Shown: piece by piece, positions 11,366-20,948 of the stretch
How the letters are laid out: each line of letters starts with the position of its first letter
Position numbering within the stretch: position 1 is the stretch's first letter
Source of the DNA: Porticoccaceae bacterium
GTDB taxonomy: Bacteria > Pseudomonadota > Gammaproteobacteria > Pseudomonadales > Porticoccaceae
DNA: 36,102 bases
NCBI GenBank assembly: GCA_028822155.1
Contig: JAPKEJ010000024.1
Coordinates: 1-36,102 of the forward strand
Direction of reading: 5' to 3'
Translations under genes and position numbers: made by a program
The notes under the pieces: generated by a model
What the model was told of the DNA's origin: nothing
Seen by the model: the letters and a program-made list of their open reading frames with translations, nothing else
Database searches by the model: none

Positions 11366-11414
11366 TGCCAACCGAGTTTTTGACCAAGCCTAACTAGTTT
11401 TCTGAGGATTTAGT

Positions 11415-12701
11415 ATGACCAAACGCAAAGCGACCCTAACAATCGACGGCGAAAAGCCAATCGAACTGCCCGTTTATACAGGGACTCGAGGGCAAGATGT
11501 TGTCGATGTAGGATCGCTTGGAAGTCATGGGTTCTTCACATATGACCCAGGCTTCTCTGCAACAGCATCCTGCCAGTCAGACATCACCTACATTGACGGT
11601 GAGAAAGGGATACTTCTTCACCGCGGTTATCCTATTGAAGTGTTAGCTGAAAAATCAGACTATATTGAAGCCTGCTATTTACTCCTTGAAGGTACGTTGC
11701 CAAACGCAGAACAAAAAGCCAAGTTCGAGCACACCATTAAATACCATACTATGGTTAATCGCTCGATTGAGCATTTCATCAGTGGTTTTCGCTATGACGC
11801 TCATCCAATGGCTATGCTGTGCAGTCTTGTCGGAGCAATGTCATCGTTTTACCACGACTCATTGGATATAACCAATCAAGAACATAGAACAATTTCCGCA
11901 CACCGCTTAATCGCTAAAATGCCGACGATCGCCGCAATGTGTTACAAGCATTTTGTTGGCCAGCCGTACATTTACCCAGACAATACATTATCGTATTCAG
12001 AAAACTTTTTACATATGATGTTTGGTACTCCCTGCGAAAAGTATGTGTGCCACCCAGCGATCTCAAAAGCAATGGATAGAATCTTTTTACTTCATGCCGA
12101 TCACGAACAAAATGCATCCACTTCTACCGTGCGTTTAGCCGGCTCATCTGGCGCTAATCCTTTCGCATGTATTGCAGCTGGTATAGCCGCGCTATGGGGG
12201 CCCGCTCACGGTGGAGCCAACGAAGCAGTGCTAAGTATGCTTGATGAAATTGGCCATGAAGACAATATCGAAGAATACATTAATAAGGCCAAAGACAAGA
12301 ACGACCCCTTCCGCTTGATGGGCTTTGGTCACCGTGTCTACAAGAATCATGACCCGCGTGCCACTGTTATGCGACAGACTTGCGACGAGGTCTTAGAGGT
12401 CTTGGGGGTGCAAAATGACCCACTATTTCGCCTAGCTAAGAAGTTAGAGCAGATCGCCTTAGAAGACGAATATTTTGTTTCTAAAAAACTATACCCAAAT
12501 GTAGACTTTTATTCGGGCATCATCCTTAAAGCCATCGGCATTCCGGAAGAGATGTTCACCGTGATTTTCGCCACAGGGCGCACCGTTGGATGGATTTCAC
12601 ACTGGAACGAAATGATTACTCATCCATATCGTATCGGCCGCCCTCGTCAACTCTACACCGGCTCAGATGTGCGCGACTATACGCCGATGGACGAGCGATA
12701 G
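11415..12701 (+). CDS. gltA: Citrate synthase (type II, hexameric)
   Basis: GltA condenses acetyl-CoA and oxaloacetate, the entry step of the TCA cycle. With 428 residues it matches the Gram-negative hexameric type (E. coli 427), which is usually inhibited by NADH. The catalytic residues are in place: H265 in [13 protein letters not shown]306 in [15 protein letters not shown] and D364 in NVDFYSGI. The ATG is preceded by GAGGA at 6 nt. Transcribed away from sdhC, as in Pseudomonas, and closed by a bidirectional hairpin terminator shared with the convergent gene. The NADH sensitivity is family knowledge and is not visible here. Confidence 0.98.
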   Translation: MTKRKATLTIDGEKPIELPVYTGTRGQDVVDVGSLGSHGFFTYDPGFSATASCQSDITYIDGEKGILLHRGYPIEVLAEKSDYIEACYLLLEGTLPNAEQKAKFEHTIKYHTMVNRSIEHFISGFRYDAHPMAMLCSLVGAMSSFYHDSLDITNQEHRTISAHRLIAKMPTIAAMCYKHFVGQPYIYPDNTLSYSENFLHMMFGTPCEKYVCHPAISKAMDRIFLLHADHEQNASTSTVRLAGSSGANPFACIAAGIAALWGPAHGGANEAVLSMLDEIGHEDNIEEYINKAKDKNDPFRLMGFGHRVYKNHDPRATVMRQTCDEVLEVLGVQNDPLFRLAKKLEQIALEDEYFVSKKLYPNVDFYSGIILKAIGIPEEMFTVIFATGRTVGWISHWNEMITHPYRIGRPRQLYTGSDVRDYTPMDER

Positions 12702-12729
12702 AACACGGCAATACTTACCCTTTGTAACC

Positions 12730-12763
12730 ATTAAAAAAGGCAGCGAAAGCTGCTTTTTTAATG
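12730..12763. terminator. Bidirectional intrinsic terminator (gltA / TolB-amidohydrolase gene)
   Basis: An A-run (12733-12738), a GCAGC/GCTGC stem with a GAAA tetraloop and a single bulged G, then TTTTTTAAT. The flanking A6 and T6 give a U-tract in either direction, suiting the two convergent genes ending at 12701 and 12798. Confidence 0.85.
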
Positions 12764-12797
12764 CCCACTAGGTTTAGTACTCTATCCTCTCGATATT

Positions 12798-15700
12798 CTA
12801 GTGCACCCAATGATGCCTTAATGACTTCTGCGCAATGGCTTTGGCTGTTGCCGCAGGCATAGCGTTAATATTCAAGCGCTCGAAAAACAGAGGATCTATT
12901 TTAGATTTCCCGCTTCCTAGCTCTGACATATCAGCAACGTTGTACAAGCGTCCATTAATCATGGTCTGTGTGATCATTTCACTGCGACGGATATCATTTA
13001 ACACCCCGTCATCCATGATCACTATATCCGCTAGTTTGCCCGCTTCAATAGAGCCCAGATCATCACTCATACCAAGGGCAATACTCGGGTCATGGGTTGC
13101 TGCACGCAGCGCTTCCCAAGGGGTAAATCCACCCTGATTAAGCATCCACATTTCCCAGTGAGCGGCCAACCCCTCTCGCTGGCCATGGGCCCCAATCAAT
13201 ACGCGCACACCCGCATCTCGCAATTTTTTCGCGTAAGAGGCTACTTTTATGTGGTTATAGTGGTCATCTGGTGCAGTGGGCCGACGAATCGCGCGTGGCT
13301 CAACAATATAACGCGGGACATAGCGCATTAAGCGCGGGTTCTCCCAAACATTAGTGCGGTCATACCAGTACTTTTCTCCCTCCAGTCCACCATAGGCAAC
13401 CACCAGTGTAGGATTGTAAGCCATCTCCGTTTGGCTCCAGAACTGAGTGAGATCGCTGTACCCTGAAGCAATATTTAATGAGTGCTCTAGCGTGGTATGA
13501 CCATCAGCGATCATACTCATATTTTGGTATAGCTTACCGCCGCCCTCTGGCACTACCATTAACTCCAGATCACGGGCTGCCTTAAGTACTTGCTGCCGTT
13601 GCTCTCGGCGCGGCTGATTGTAACTTTTGACCGAAACAGCGCCCATATCTTTGAGCCGCTGTAAATGGAAGAATGCATCTTCATAACTATCAATTCGAGC
13701 ATACGCGCTGGGCGAGTTAGCACCATATACAATCGTTCCGGTGGAGAATATTCTGGGCCCCAGAATCTTTCCGCTACGCTGCATTTCCGACGCCGCAAAT
13801 ATCTCAGAGCTGTCGTTAGAGGGGTCATGGATAGTAGTGACCCCAAAGGCCAAACTAGAAAGATTCTTCCAATTTTGCTGTGGGATAATCTCCTCGTTCG
13901 CCTGAGAACCATGGGCATGACCGTCAATTAAGCCAGGTGTTAAAGTTTTGCCGCTAACATTGATTTGCTGCGCATCGGTCGGAATAACGACCTCACCTAT
14001 CGCACCCACCGCTACAATGCGATTGCCTTGAACCAGGACCACACCGTTATCGATAACTTCCTGAATATTGTCCGCATCACGCATAGTAACCACCTGGCCG
14101 CCCACTAATGCGATTGTCGAGCTGGGCTTATCCGAGTCTTGGGTAAACCCCAAATCTAAACCGTCAGTTACCGGATCAGGTAACTCATCAGGCGCACCTG
14201 CGAGAAAGTTAAAGGCCTGATTGAGCTCACGACTGTAAACAATCGCACCATGAGACCAGCTAAGTTGGCTACTATCTTCAGACCAATTCAGATATTCACC
14301 GGCGCGCTTGGATACCTGAGCCACCGGCAGGCCACTAGTTTCGGCACCCAACTCTTGCTGTGCCCCAGTACTGAGAAATGGGGCTACAAAGGCATTATTT
14401 TGATGCGTATAGGCGATCCATTTCCCATCGGGCGATAACTGATATTCAGTAACCTTGTCGCCCTTCAATAACTTGCGCTCATCGTTACCCTGTAAATCAA
14501 CACTATATAGCTCAAGCTCTGTGTACTTGCTGTCGGGTGCATAGTCGGTGAAATATACACGATCTTCCTCATCTGCAAAGTGTGCATTAAAGCCATCTTC
14601 TATAATCTTATTCATCGTCTTGGCTTTACGGTCAGCGATATAAATGCCAGGCTCCATTGACCACTCAGGGGTCAGTAAATAACCGCCTGTCAAACGGCGA
14701 AAGACAATCTTATCTCCCTGAGGTGAAAACTTAGGTTCCACATAGATGCCCGGCTCAGTGGTGATAGTTAATCCTTGACCACCCCGGGCACTGACCACTC
14801 TAATCGCGCCAAGGTCTTTATCATTCCATGTGGTATAGGCTATGGATTTTCCGTCACGGGAAAAACTCGGATAAAACTCGTCATGATCGTTCTGTCTGGT
14901 CAACCGTTTGACCCTGCCGCTCTTCATATCACGAAGATATAATTTACCCAGCGCTTGATAAACAACAGAGTCGCCTGTGGGCGACATGCTGGCCCAGCGG
15001 ATCATTTTCACCTCAAAGGTGTCTGGCGCAACATCTACAGCATAACGTGCCGACTGCTGCACCTGCTTCTCGGTTTTAATGTGCATTGGAATAACAGAAA
15101 CATCTAAATTCTCAACATTCAGTTTGTGGAACTTACCTCTAGTCCAGTAGATCAGGTGCTGACCGTCTGGAGTCCAGTCGAAATAAGCAAAATTACCCTC
15201 AGAACCAAATGTTTCCTGATGATCTCGCTCCATGTCTGTAGATAATCTGCGATCAATCCCAGACTTAAGGTCTTTGAGATAAAGGACTGTTTTGGTGTCC
15301 TCCCGTTTAAGATAAGCCATACTTTTGCCATCTGGCGAGGGCGTAGGAACAATTGCACCCCCAGCACCGCCGATATAACTGGATGATTCACCAGTCTCAA
15401 GGTCATGGCGCATTATATTAAATAGCTCAGTGGTTGAGTTTTTCCCATATTCCCAGATTCGGCCTTGGGTAACATCATCCGTGTAATAGAGGTATTTACC
15501 ATCAGGTGAAAAAGCAGGGTCAGTCATGTTTTTTTGAGTATGTGGTCCATGAGCTCTACTGGTCACCATTACTCCATCGCCCCCAGACCGGTGATACATC
15601 CAAATCTCACCAGCGGGAATAGAACGCGACGACATAAAACCTTTGGTCACTGCAATATAGTCACCATCAGGACTCCAGCTAGGCGTGTGGATAAGAGCCG

Positions 15701-16124
15701 TTGTCTCTGTGCTAATCTGGCGCGGATTACTCCCGCTGGCATCCATTGTCCATAGATTAGAGGCTCCATCTCGGTCACTGATGAAAGCGATACTTTTACC
15801 ATCAGGACTATAAGAGGGCTGCATATTCCAATCGAAACCCTGCACCAGGGGTGTGGCCTCACCACCGGCAATAGGGATAGTGTAAATGTCGCCCAGCATA
15901 TCAAAAGCCAGAGTCAGCCCATCCCCGCTGACACTAAGATTTGACCAAGTACTTTCAGTAGTATCAATCAAAATTGTTTTCATCTCACCCTGAGGTTGCT
16001 TTACGTCCCAGTCACTCTCAGTTTCCTCTTCGGCTAATCCCGAGGAAAATGCTGGCGCTAAGATAAAGCAACATAAAAGGAAGATCATTACAACGCTGGA
16101 CTGCTTCTTGGAAAGAGTAATCAT
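12798..16124 (-). CDS. Exported TolB-like beta-propeller / amidohydrolase fusion protein
   Basis: A 1108-residue protein of the TolB-amidohydrolase fusion type. Residues 1-31 look like a Sec signal peptide (charged start, hydrophobic VVMIFLLCCFILAPAFS), so it is probably periplasmic; the two cysteines lie inside the hydrophobic core and do not form an obvious lipobox. Residues about 50-640 hold some nine to ten PD40/WD40-like repeats of the type PSYSPDGKSIAFISDRDG. From about 670 comes an imidazolonepropionase-like amidohydrolase domain: TPGLIDGHAHGS gives the HxH pair H736/H738, then a lysine in VKSYNQ, H881 in TTLEHSL and H980 in IGAHGQREG. The family's usual TDSG aspartate motif is absent at that last site. 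The domain ends with the typical GSIEAGKLADIVI. Substrate unknown; peptidase or cyclic-amide hydrolase roles are possible. Monocistronic by position. Confidence 0.88.
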   Translation of the reverse strand: MITLSKKQSSVVMIFLLCCFILAPAFSSGLAEEETESDWDVKQPQGEMKTILIDTTESTWSNLSVSGDGLTLAFDMLGDIYTIPIAGGEATPLVQGFDWNMQPSYSPDGKSIAFISDRDGASNLWTMDASGSNPRQISTETTALIHTPSWSPDGDYIAVTKGFMSSRSIPAGEIWMYHRSGGDGVMVTSRAHGPHTQKNMTDPAFSPDGKYLYYTDDVTQGRIWEYGKNSTTELFNIMRHDLETGESSSYIGGAGGAIVPTPSPDGKSMAYLKREDTKTVLYLKDLKSGIDRRLSTDMERDHQETFGSEGNFAYFDWTPDGQHLIYWTRGKFHKLNVENLDVSVIPMHIKTEKQVQQSARYAVDVAPDTFEVKMIRWASMSPTGDSVVYQALGKLYLRDMKSGRVKRLTRQNDHDEFYPSFSRDGKSIAYTTWNDKDLGAIRVVSARGGQGLTITTEPGIYVEPKFSPQGDKIVFRRLTGGYLLTPEWSMEPGIYIADRKAKTMNKIIEDGFNAHFADEEDRVYFTDYAPDSKYTELELYSVDLQGNDERKLLKGDKVTEYQLSPDGKWIAYTHQNNAFVAPFLSTGAQQELGAETSGLPVAQVSKRAGEYLNWSEDSSQLSWSHGAIVYSRELNQAFNFLAGAPDELPDPVTDGLDLGFTQDSDKPSSTIALVGGQVVTMRDADNIQEVIDNGVVLVQGNRIVAVGAIGEVVIPTDAQQINVSGKTLTPGLIDGHAHGSQANEEIIPQQNWKNLSSLAFGVTTIHDPSNDSSEIFAASEMQRSGKILGPRIFSTGTIVYGANSPSAYARIDSYEDAFFHLQRLKDMGAVSVKSYNQPRREQRQQVLKAARDLELMVVPEGGGKLYQNMSMIADGHTTLEHSLNIASGYSDLTQFWSQTEMAYNPTLVVAYGGLEGEKYWYDRTNVWENPRLMRYVPRYIVEPRAIRRPTAPDDHYNHIKVASYAKKLRDAGVRVLIGAHGQREGLAAHWEMWMLNQGGFTPWEALRAATHDPSIALGMSDDLGSIEAGKLADIVIMDDGVLNDIRRSEMITQTMINGRLYNVADMSELGSGKSKIDPLFFERLNINAMPAATAKAIAQKSLRHHWVH

Positions 16125-16258
16125 TGCTTTCTATGCCTCTACTAAATTCGTGGGCTGATTCCCATTAAGACCTATATCGGCCGTATACTAGCCTATATTT
16201 AAAAGCAGTGGGAGAGATTTGTAGGAACAAATTGGCGGTTTAAATAGTGATGATGCGG

Positions 16259-16867
16259 CTAATATATTGGGCCAGAATGAAACCTAAATTCAGCATCAGG
16301 CTCCTCAATAAGTTGCCGCTCGATCTGAGCAAACATAATAATCCGTTCATCAAGTGCCTCGCCCTTGGCCGCTTTTTTAGCGAGAGCAAGATAATCTTGA
16401 TAATGCCGTCCTTCCGACTTAAGCAAAGACGTATAAAACTGCTCTAACTCAGAATCCAAACAGGGAGCGAGTCGTGCAAAGCGCTCGCAAGAACGTGCCT
16501 CAATAAAGGCGCCTATAATCAACACATCGACTAACCTTCCTGGATCATCAGTGCGAGCCATGGCCCTTAAACCTGAAGCATAGCGAGAGGCCGACACATG
16601 CTGATAGGCGATATTGCGCCGCTTCATAATAGCGATCACCTGCTCAAAATGCCGCATTTCCTCACGCGCTAGTTTCGACATTTTGTTCATTAATTCAAAG
16701 TCATCAACGTATCTGTAGATCAGATTAAGCGCCGTACTAGCAGCTTTCTTTTCGCAATTAGCATGATCGATCAACATCAAGACCGGATTGTCTAGGGCAT
16801 TTTCCAACCATTTATCAGGTGTTTGACAGGGTAAAAAGTCTTGGATTTCTTCGAGCGGTGTTTTCAT
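16259..16867 (-). CDS. miaE: tRNA-(ms2io6A)-hydroxylase
   Basis: MiaE is an oxygen-dependent diiron enzyme that hydroxylates the isopentenyl group of ms2i6A at position 37 of tRNAs reading UNN codons. The 202 residues form a ferritin-like four-helix bundle with the expected ligand spacing: DHANCEKKAASTALN, REEMRHFEQV, EARSCERFARLAP and SEGRHYQDYL. Start ATG at 16867. It is transcribed away from acnB and toward the TolB-amidohydrolase gene, with 134 nt between them. The MiaA and MiaB steps that make its substrate are not encoded in this window. Assignment rests on the ligand motifs and length. Confidence 0.93.
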   Translation of the reverse strand: MKTPLEEIQDFLPCQTPDKWLENALDNPVLMLIDHANCEKKAASTALNLIYRYVDDFELMNKMSKLAREEMRHFEQVIAIMKRRNIAYQHVSASRYASGLRAMARTDDPGRLVDVLIIGAFIEARSCERFARLAPCLDSELEQFYTSLLKSEGRHYQDYLALAKKAAKGEALDERIIMFAQIERQLIEEPDAEFRFHSGPIY

Positions 16868-17217
16868 TATCGGTATCTTGGTTGGTTAGGGACGATAGTT
16901 TAGAAGCCTGTTTATATGAAAACCTCTACATAGGTACGTGTAAATCACTGATCGAATCCAGCCCTAGCCTAATAGCCACTATAAACACGCTGTATAGACT
17001 CAGTAAAGCCAGATATTGCAACTCAAAACTAAAGAACTGGTGATTATAGCTGACTTTAACGGCTTTTATCGAACTGTGAGGCAACCACTTAATCAAACCT
17101 GAGAGTGGCCGTCACCCTATAATTAAAGAATAAAAAACAGTATAATAGGCACCGCTTAAAGCCCGCACCTGTGGCTTTAAAATTATAATGATTATTTGGT
17201 TAAAGGAGAGGCTATCA
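16868..17217. other. miaE-acnB divergent intergenic region
   Basis: About 350 nt without a gene; the short frame over 16819-17043 has no ribosome-binding site or recognisable content. It should hold the promoters of both flanking genes. Two TATAAT boxes on the plus strand, at 17118-17123 and 17141-17146, are the visible promoter elements. The segment next to miaE shows nothing I can name. Confidence 0.5.
17141..17146 (+). promoter_or_regulatory. Candidate -10 box of acnB
   Basis: A consensus TATAAT about 72 nt upstream of the acnB start. No good -35 stands 17 nt ahead of it, so an activator may be needed. A second TATAAT at 17118-17123 is an alternative. Confidence 0.4.
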
Positions 17218-19833
17218 GTGCTTGAAGCATATCGCGCTCACGTCGAAGAACGTCAATTAAAAGGAATTCCACCCAAGCCTCTCGATCCTGAATGGACCGC
17301 TGGACTGGTTGAGCTATTGAAAAATCCGCCACAAGGTGAAGAAGACTTTCTAGTAGACCTTATAGCTAACCGCGTGCCGCCTGGGGTTGATGAAGCAGCC
17401 TATGTTAAAGCCGGATTTTTAAACGCCATCGTTAACGGCGAAGCAAGCTCTCCACTAATTGACCGCTCTGCTGCAGTTACACTGCTAGGCAATATGCACG
17501 GCGGCTACAACGTCGCTACCTTAGTGAGTCTGCTGGATGATGCAGAGCTCTCAAACCAAGCGGCTGAAGAGCTAAAAAGCACACTTTTAGTGTTCGATGC
17601 GTTCCATGATGTGGCTGAAAAAGCCGATTCCGGTAACCCAGATGCCACAGCTGTCATACAGTCTTGGGCTGATGCCGAATGGTTCACCTCTAACGATGCC
17701 GTTCCGAAAAGTATCAAAGTGGTAATCTTTAAATGCACAGGTGAGATTAACACCGACGATCTCTCCCCTGCACAGGATGCTTGGTCACGGCCCGATATCC
17801 CTCTCCATTCTCGCGCGATGTTTAAAATGACCCGCGATGGCATGCACCCAGAAGAGCACGGCGTTACTGGGCCCATGGCTCAGATCGAGGAGCTTAAGAG
17901 TAGCGGACTGCCTGTTGCCTTTATTGGCGATGTTGTTGGCACAGGCTCATCTCGCAAGTCAGCTACAAACTCTGTACTTTGGTTCTTCGGCGACGATATG
18001 CCCGGGGTACCCAATAAGCGCTCCGGTGGTATCTGCTTTGGCAGTAATGTGGCCCCAATCTTCTTTAATACTATGGAAGATGCTGGCGCTCTAGTATTCG
18101 AAGCGCCTGTTGATAAGATTAATAACGGTGATGTCGTTGAAATATTCCCTTACGAGGGCAAAATTCTTAATGAAGCAGGCGAAGTAGTTTCTGAATTTGA
18201 ACATAAGTCAGACGTTATTCTCGATGAGGTTCAGGCCGCTGGCCGCATAAATCTAATCATTGGTCGCGGTCTCACTCAACGTGCACGCGAGCACATGGGT
18301 CTTGCCCCTTCAAGTGCATTTCGTCATCCAACCGCGCCTATCGAATCAGACGCTGGCTTTACGCTAGCACAAAAAATGGTAGGTAAAGCCTGTGGTACCG
18401 ACGGTATACGCCCCGGCACCTACTGCGAACCCAAAATGACAACTGTGGGGTCTCAAGACACCACTGGCCCCATGACTAGAGATGAACTAAAAGATCTAGC
18501 ATGCCTTGGCTTCTCTACAGATTTAGTCATGCAGTCCTTCTGTCATACGGCGGCTTATCCCAAACCTGTTGATATCGATACTCAGCATAACCTACCCGAC
18601 TTCATCATGAATCGCGGCGGCGTTTCATTGCGCCCAGGTGACGGTATTATTCACAGCTGGCTTAACCGCATGTTACTGCCAGATACCGTGGGTACAGGTG
18701 GTGACTCACACACTAGATTCCCAATGGGAATTTCATTCCCCGGCGGATCGGGCTTAGTCGCTTTTGCGGCCGCCACAGGCGTTATGCCTTTGGATATGCC
18801 AGAGTCAGTGCTAGTGCGATTTAAAGGTAAAATGCAGCCAGGTATCACCTTGCGAGACTTAGTGCATGCCATTCCTTACTACGGCATCAAAGAAGGTTTG
18901 TTGACAGTAGAGAAGAAAGGTAAAAAGAACTTCTTCAGTGGTCGTATTCTAGAAATTGAAGGTGAAGGTATTGAAAGCTTAACCGTAGAGCAGGCCTTTG
19001 AACTTTCCGATGCGTCGGCAGAGCGATCAGCCGCAGGCTGCACCATTAAGCTAAGCCAAGATTCTGTTGCCGAGTACCTACGTTCCAATGCCATTTTGTT
19101 GCGCTGGATGATTGCCGAGGGCTATGGAGATGTGCGTACACTAGAACGTCGCGTCACTAAAATGGAAGAATGGCTGGCCAACCCCACATTGATGGAAGCT
19201 GATGCGGACGCAGAGTATGCCACCATCATCGAGATTGATCTGGCCGACATTAAAGAACCAATCGTCTGTTGTCCGAACGATCCAGACGATGCCAAGTTGT
19301 TATCAGAAGTTGCAGGCGATAATGTAGATGAAATTTTTATTGGTTCATGTATGACCAATATCGGGCACTTTCGCGCTGCAGGTAAATTACTTGATGAAGC
19401 CGGATCTGTAGATTCTAGATTCTGGATATGCCCGCCAACGCGGATGGATGCCCATACACTAATGGAAGAAGGCTACTACAACATTTACGGTAAAGTCGGC
19501 GCTCGCACTGAAATGCCAGGCTGCTCACTATGCATGGGCAACCAGGCACGAGTCCTCGCCGGAGCCACTGTATTGTCAACTTCAACTCGGAACTTCCCCA
19601 ACCGGTTAGGCGACGGCGCTAACGTTTATTTGGCCTCTGCAGAGCTTGCTACCGTAGGCGGAATTTTGGGTCGCCTGCCCACCGTTGCCGAATATATGGA
19701 GTACGCCACTAAGATTGACTCCATGGCTTCTGAGATCTATCGCTACATGAACTTTGATCAGATTGAGTCGTTCCAGAAGTCAGCTGAACAAGGTAAGTTG
19801 ATTGCTGCACAGCAGATTGTTGATGTTACGTAA
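17218..19833 (+). CDS. acnB: Aconitate hydratase B
   Basis: AcnB isomerises citrate to isocitrate through cis-aconitate with a [4Fe-4S] cluster; apo-AcnB can also bind mRNA in other bacteria. The frame is open from 17188, but the start is almost certainly GTG at 17218, giving MLEAYRAHVEERQLKG, which matches the E. coli MLEEYRKHV start. AAAGGAG lies 9 nt before it. The result is 871 residues against 865 in E. coli. Domain order is that of AcnB: helical HEAT-like N-terminus (1 to about 160), swivel domain with GDVVGTGSSRKSATNS, then the catalytic domains. Cluster cysteines are C711 (GSCMTNIGHFRAAG), C769 and C772 (GCSLCMGNQARV), essentially the E. coli positions. It is followed by a terminator shared with galM. 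Confidence 0.97.
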   Translation: MLEAYRAHVEERQLKGIPPKPLDPEWTAGLVELLKNPPQGEEDFLVDLIANRVPPGVDEAAYVKAGFLNAIVNGEASSPLIDRSAAVTLLGNMHGGYNVATLVSLLDDAELSNQAAEELKSTLLVFDAFHDVAEKADSGNPDATAVIQSWADAEWFTSNDAVPKSIKVVIFKCTGEINTDDLSPAQDAWSRPDIPLHSRAMFKMTRDGMHPEEHGVTGPMAQIEELKSSGLPVAFIGDVVGTGSSRKSATNSVLWFFGDDMPGVPNKRSGGICFGSNVAPIFFNTMEDAGALVFEAPVDKINNGDVVEIFPYEGKILNEAGEVVSEFEHKSDVILDEVQAAGRINLIIGRGLTQRAREHMGLAPSSAFRHPTAPIESDAGFTLAQKMVGKACGTDGIRPGTYCEPKMTTVGSQDTTGPMTRDELKDLACLGFSTDLVMQSFCHTAAYPKPVDIDTQHNLPDFIMNRGGVSLRPGDGIIHSWLNRMLLPDTVGTGGDSHTRFPMGISFPGGSGLVAFAAATGVMPLDMPESVLVRFKGKMQPGITLRDLVHAIPYYGIKEGLLTVEKKGKKNFFSGRILEIEGEGIESLTVEQAFELSDASAERSAAGCTIKLSQDSVAEYLRSNAILLRWMIAEGYGDVRTLERRVTKMEEWLANPTLMEADADAEYATIIEIDLADIKEPIVCCPNDPDDAKLLSEVAGDNVDEIFIGSCMTNIGHFRAAGKLLDEAGSVDSRFWICPPTRMDAHTLMEEGYYNIYGKVGARTEMPGCSLCMGNQARVLAGATVLSTSTRNFPNRLGDGANVYLASAELATVGGILGRLPTVAEYMEYATKIDSMASEIYRYMNFDQIESFQKSAEQGKLIAAQQIVDVT

Positions 19834-19854
19834 GTAGTACTTTAATGCTGTTAT

Positions 19855-19881
19855 AAAACCCCCGCTTATGTGGGGTTTTTT
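19855..19881. terminator. Bidirectional intrinsic terminator (acnB / galM)
   Basis: AAAACCCC (19855-19862) pairs with GGGGTTTT (19872-19879) around a 9-nt loop, followed by further T. The opposite strand likewise ends in a T-run. It lies between the convergent stops at 19833 and 19890. Confidence 0.85.
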
Positions 19882-19889
19882 ATTGCCTG

Positions 19890-20948
19890 TTAATAATCGA
19901 ATTGATAGCTAGTGGTAGAGCTATACTCATCTTCTGGCTTCAGGATGCAGCCGGGTAACCATTCAGGGTGATTGGGAGAGTCCGGTAAAAACTGTGTTTC
20001 CAGGGCCAGCCCTGCATTCTTACCATAGTGATCTCCACCGCGGTTTGGCGAGCCCTCTAGCCAAATGCCAGTGTAAAGTTGCAACGCTGGCTTATCGGTA
20101 AATACGCGTAGAGTTATTAAATCGTCGGGGGATACAACCGTTGCAGCTGACTCGATGTCTAGATCGGTATCTTTACTGAGTAAATATGATTGATCAAAAC
20201 CAACCTTCTGATCATGGGGATTGGACTTGTTCCACCGTTGAAGCTGGTCGCCTAGGATTGTTTGGACTCTAAAATCAAATGGGCTGCCTGTAACGTCGGT
20301 TAGATGTGCATTTGGGATGCCGAACTTATTAGTGGGTAGATAGGCTTTGCTGGCGATTGTTAAACGGTGGGATAGGCAGTCATTGCCGGACTCTGCACCC
20401 AGTAAATTAAAATACGCGTGATTGGTGAGGTTGAGTACGGTTGGACGGTCCGTGCTACCGCTATAGTTGATTTCGATGCGATTGTTGTCAGTCAGGCTGT
20501 ACCGAACACTAACAGTGACTGTGCCGGGGAAACCTTGATCACCGTCGATGGAAGTTAGGGTAAACAGCACGCTGGTTGGAGTCTGCTCGGCAATTTGCCA
20601 GCGGCGCTTATCAAAGCCCTGACTGCCGCCATGTAGTGTGTTGCCGTTTTCGTTGGTATCGAGTTGATAGGACTCACTGCCAATTTTCAATTGTCCGCCG
20701 TTGATTCTATTGGCGTAGCGGCCAATGGTTGAGCCTAGATAGGCAGTCTGGCTTTCAAAGTCCGCTAGGCTGTTTACACCTAAAAGTACCTCTCTTTCCT
20801 CGCCTTTGATAGGGACTATACAGCTTAGCCAGGTCGCTCCTATATCCATTAAGGTAACGCGCAGGCATTGTTTATTTTCGAGTATAACCAGCTGTGCAGG
20901 CAGACCATCGCTATAGGGTTTGTCGGTCATTAGTTGGTACTGTGTCAT
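19890..20948 (-). CDS. galM: Aldose 1-epimerase (galactose mutarotase)
   Basis: GalM interconverts beta- and alpha-D-galactose so that GalK can use the sugar. It has 352 residues with the family beta-sandwich signatures: [10 protein letters not shown] and [14 protein letters not shown] in the first half, NHAYFNLLG with the catalytic histidine, and [15 protein letters not shown] with the catalytic glutamate. The start codon overlaps the galK stop in an ATGA arrangement (20945-20948), implying translational coupling. No signal peptide, so it is cytoplasmic. Last gene of the nfuA-galTKM run. Confidence 0.95.
   Translation of the reverse strand: MTQYQLMTDKPYSDGLPAQLVILENKQCLRVTLMDIGATWLSCIVPIKGEEREVLLGVNSLADFESQTAYLGSTIGRYANRINGGQLKIGSESYQLDTNENGNTLHGGSQGFDKRRWQIAEQTPTSVLFTLTSIDGDQGFPGTVTVSVRYSLTDNNRIEINYSGSTDRPTVLNLTNHAYFNLLGAESGNDCLSHRLTIASKAYLPTNKFGIPNAHLTDVTGSPFDFRVQTILGDQLQRWNKSNPHDQKVGFDQSYLLSKDTDLDIESAATVVSPDDLITLRVFTDKPALQLYTGIWLEGSPNRGGDHYGKNAGLALETQFLPDSPNHPEWLPGCILKPEDEYSSTTSYQFDY

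Noticed and set aside
12000-12117. Frameshift or truncation in gltA suggested by an opposing open frame
   Set aside because: The gltA frame is continuous from 11415 to 12701, with correct length and all catalytic residues.
16819-17043. Small plus-strand frame in the miaE-acnB gap
   Set aside because: Begins inside miaE, has no ribosome-binding site and no recognisable sequence; the gap is better read as promoter DNA.
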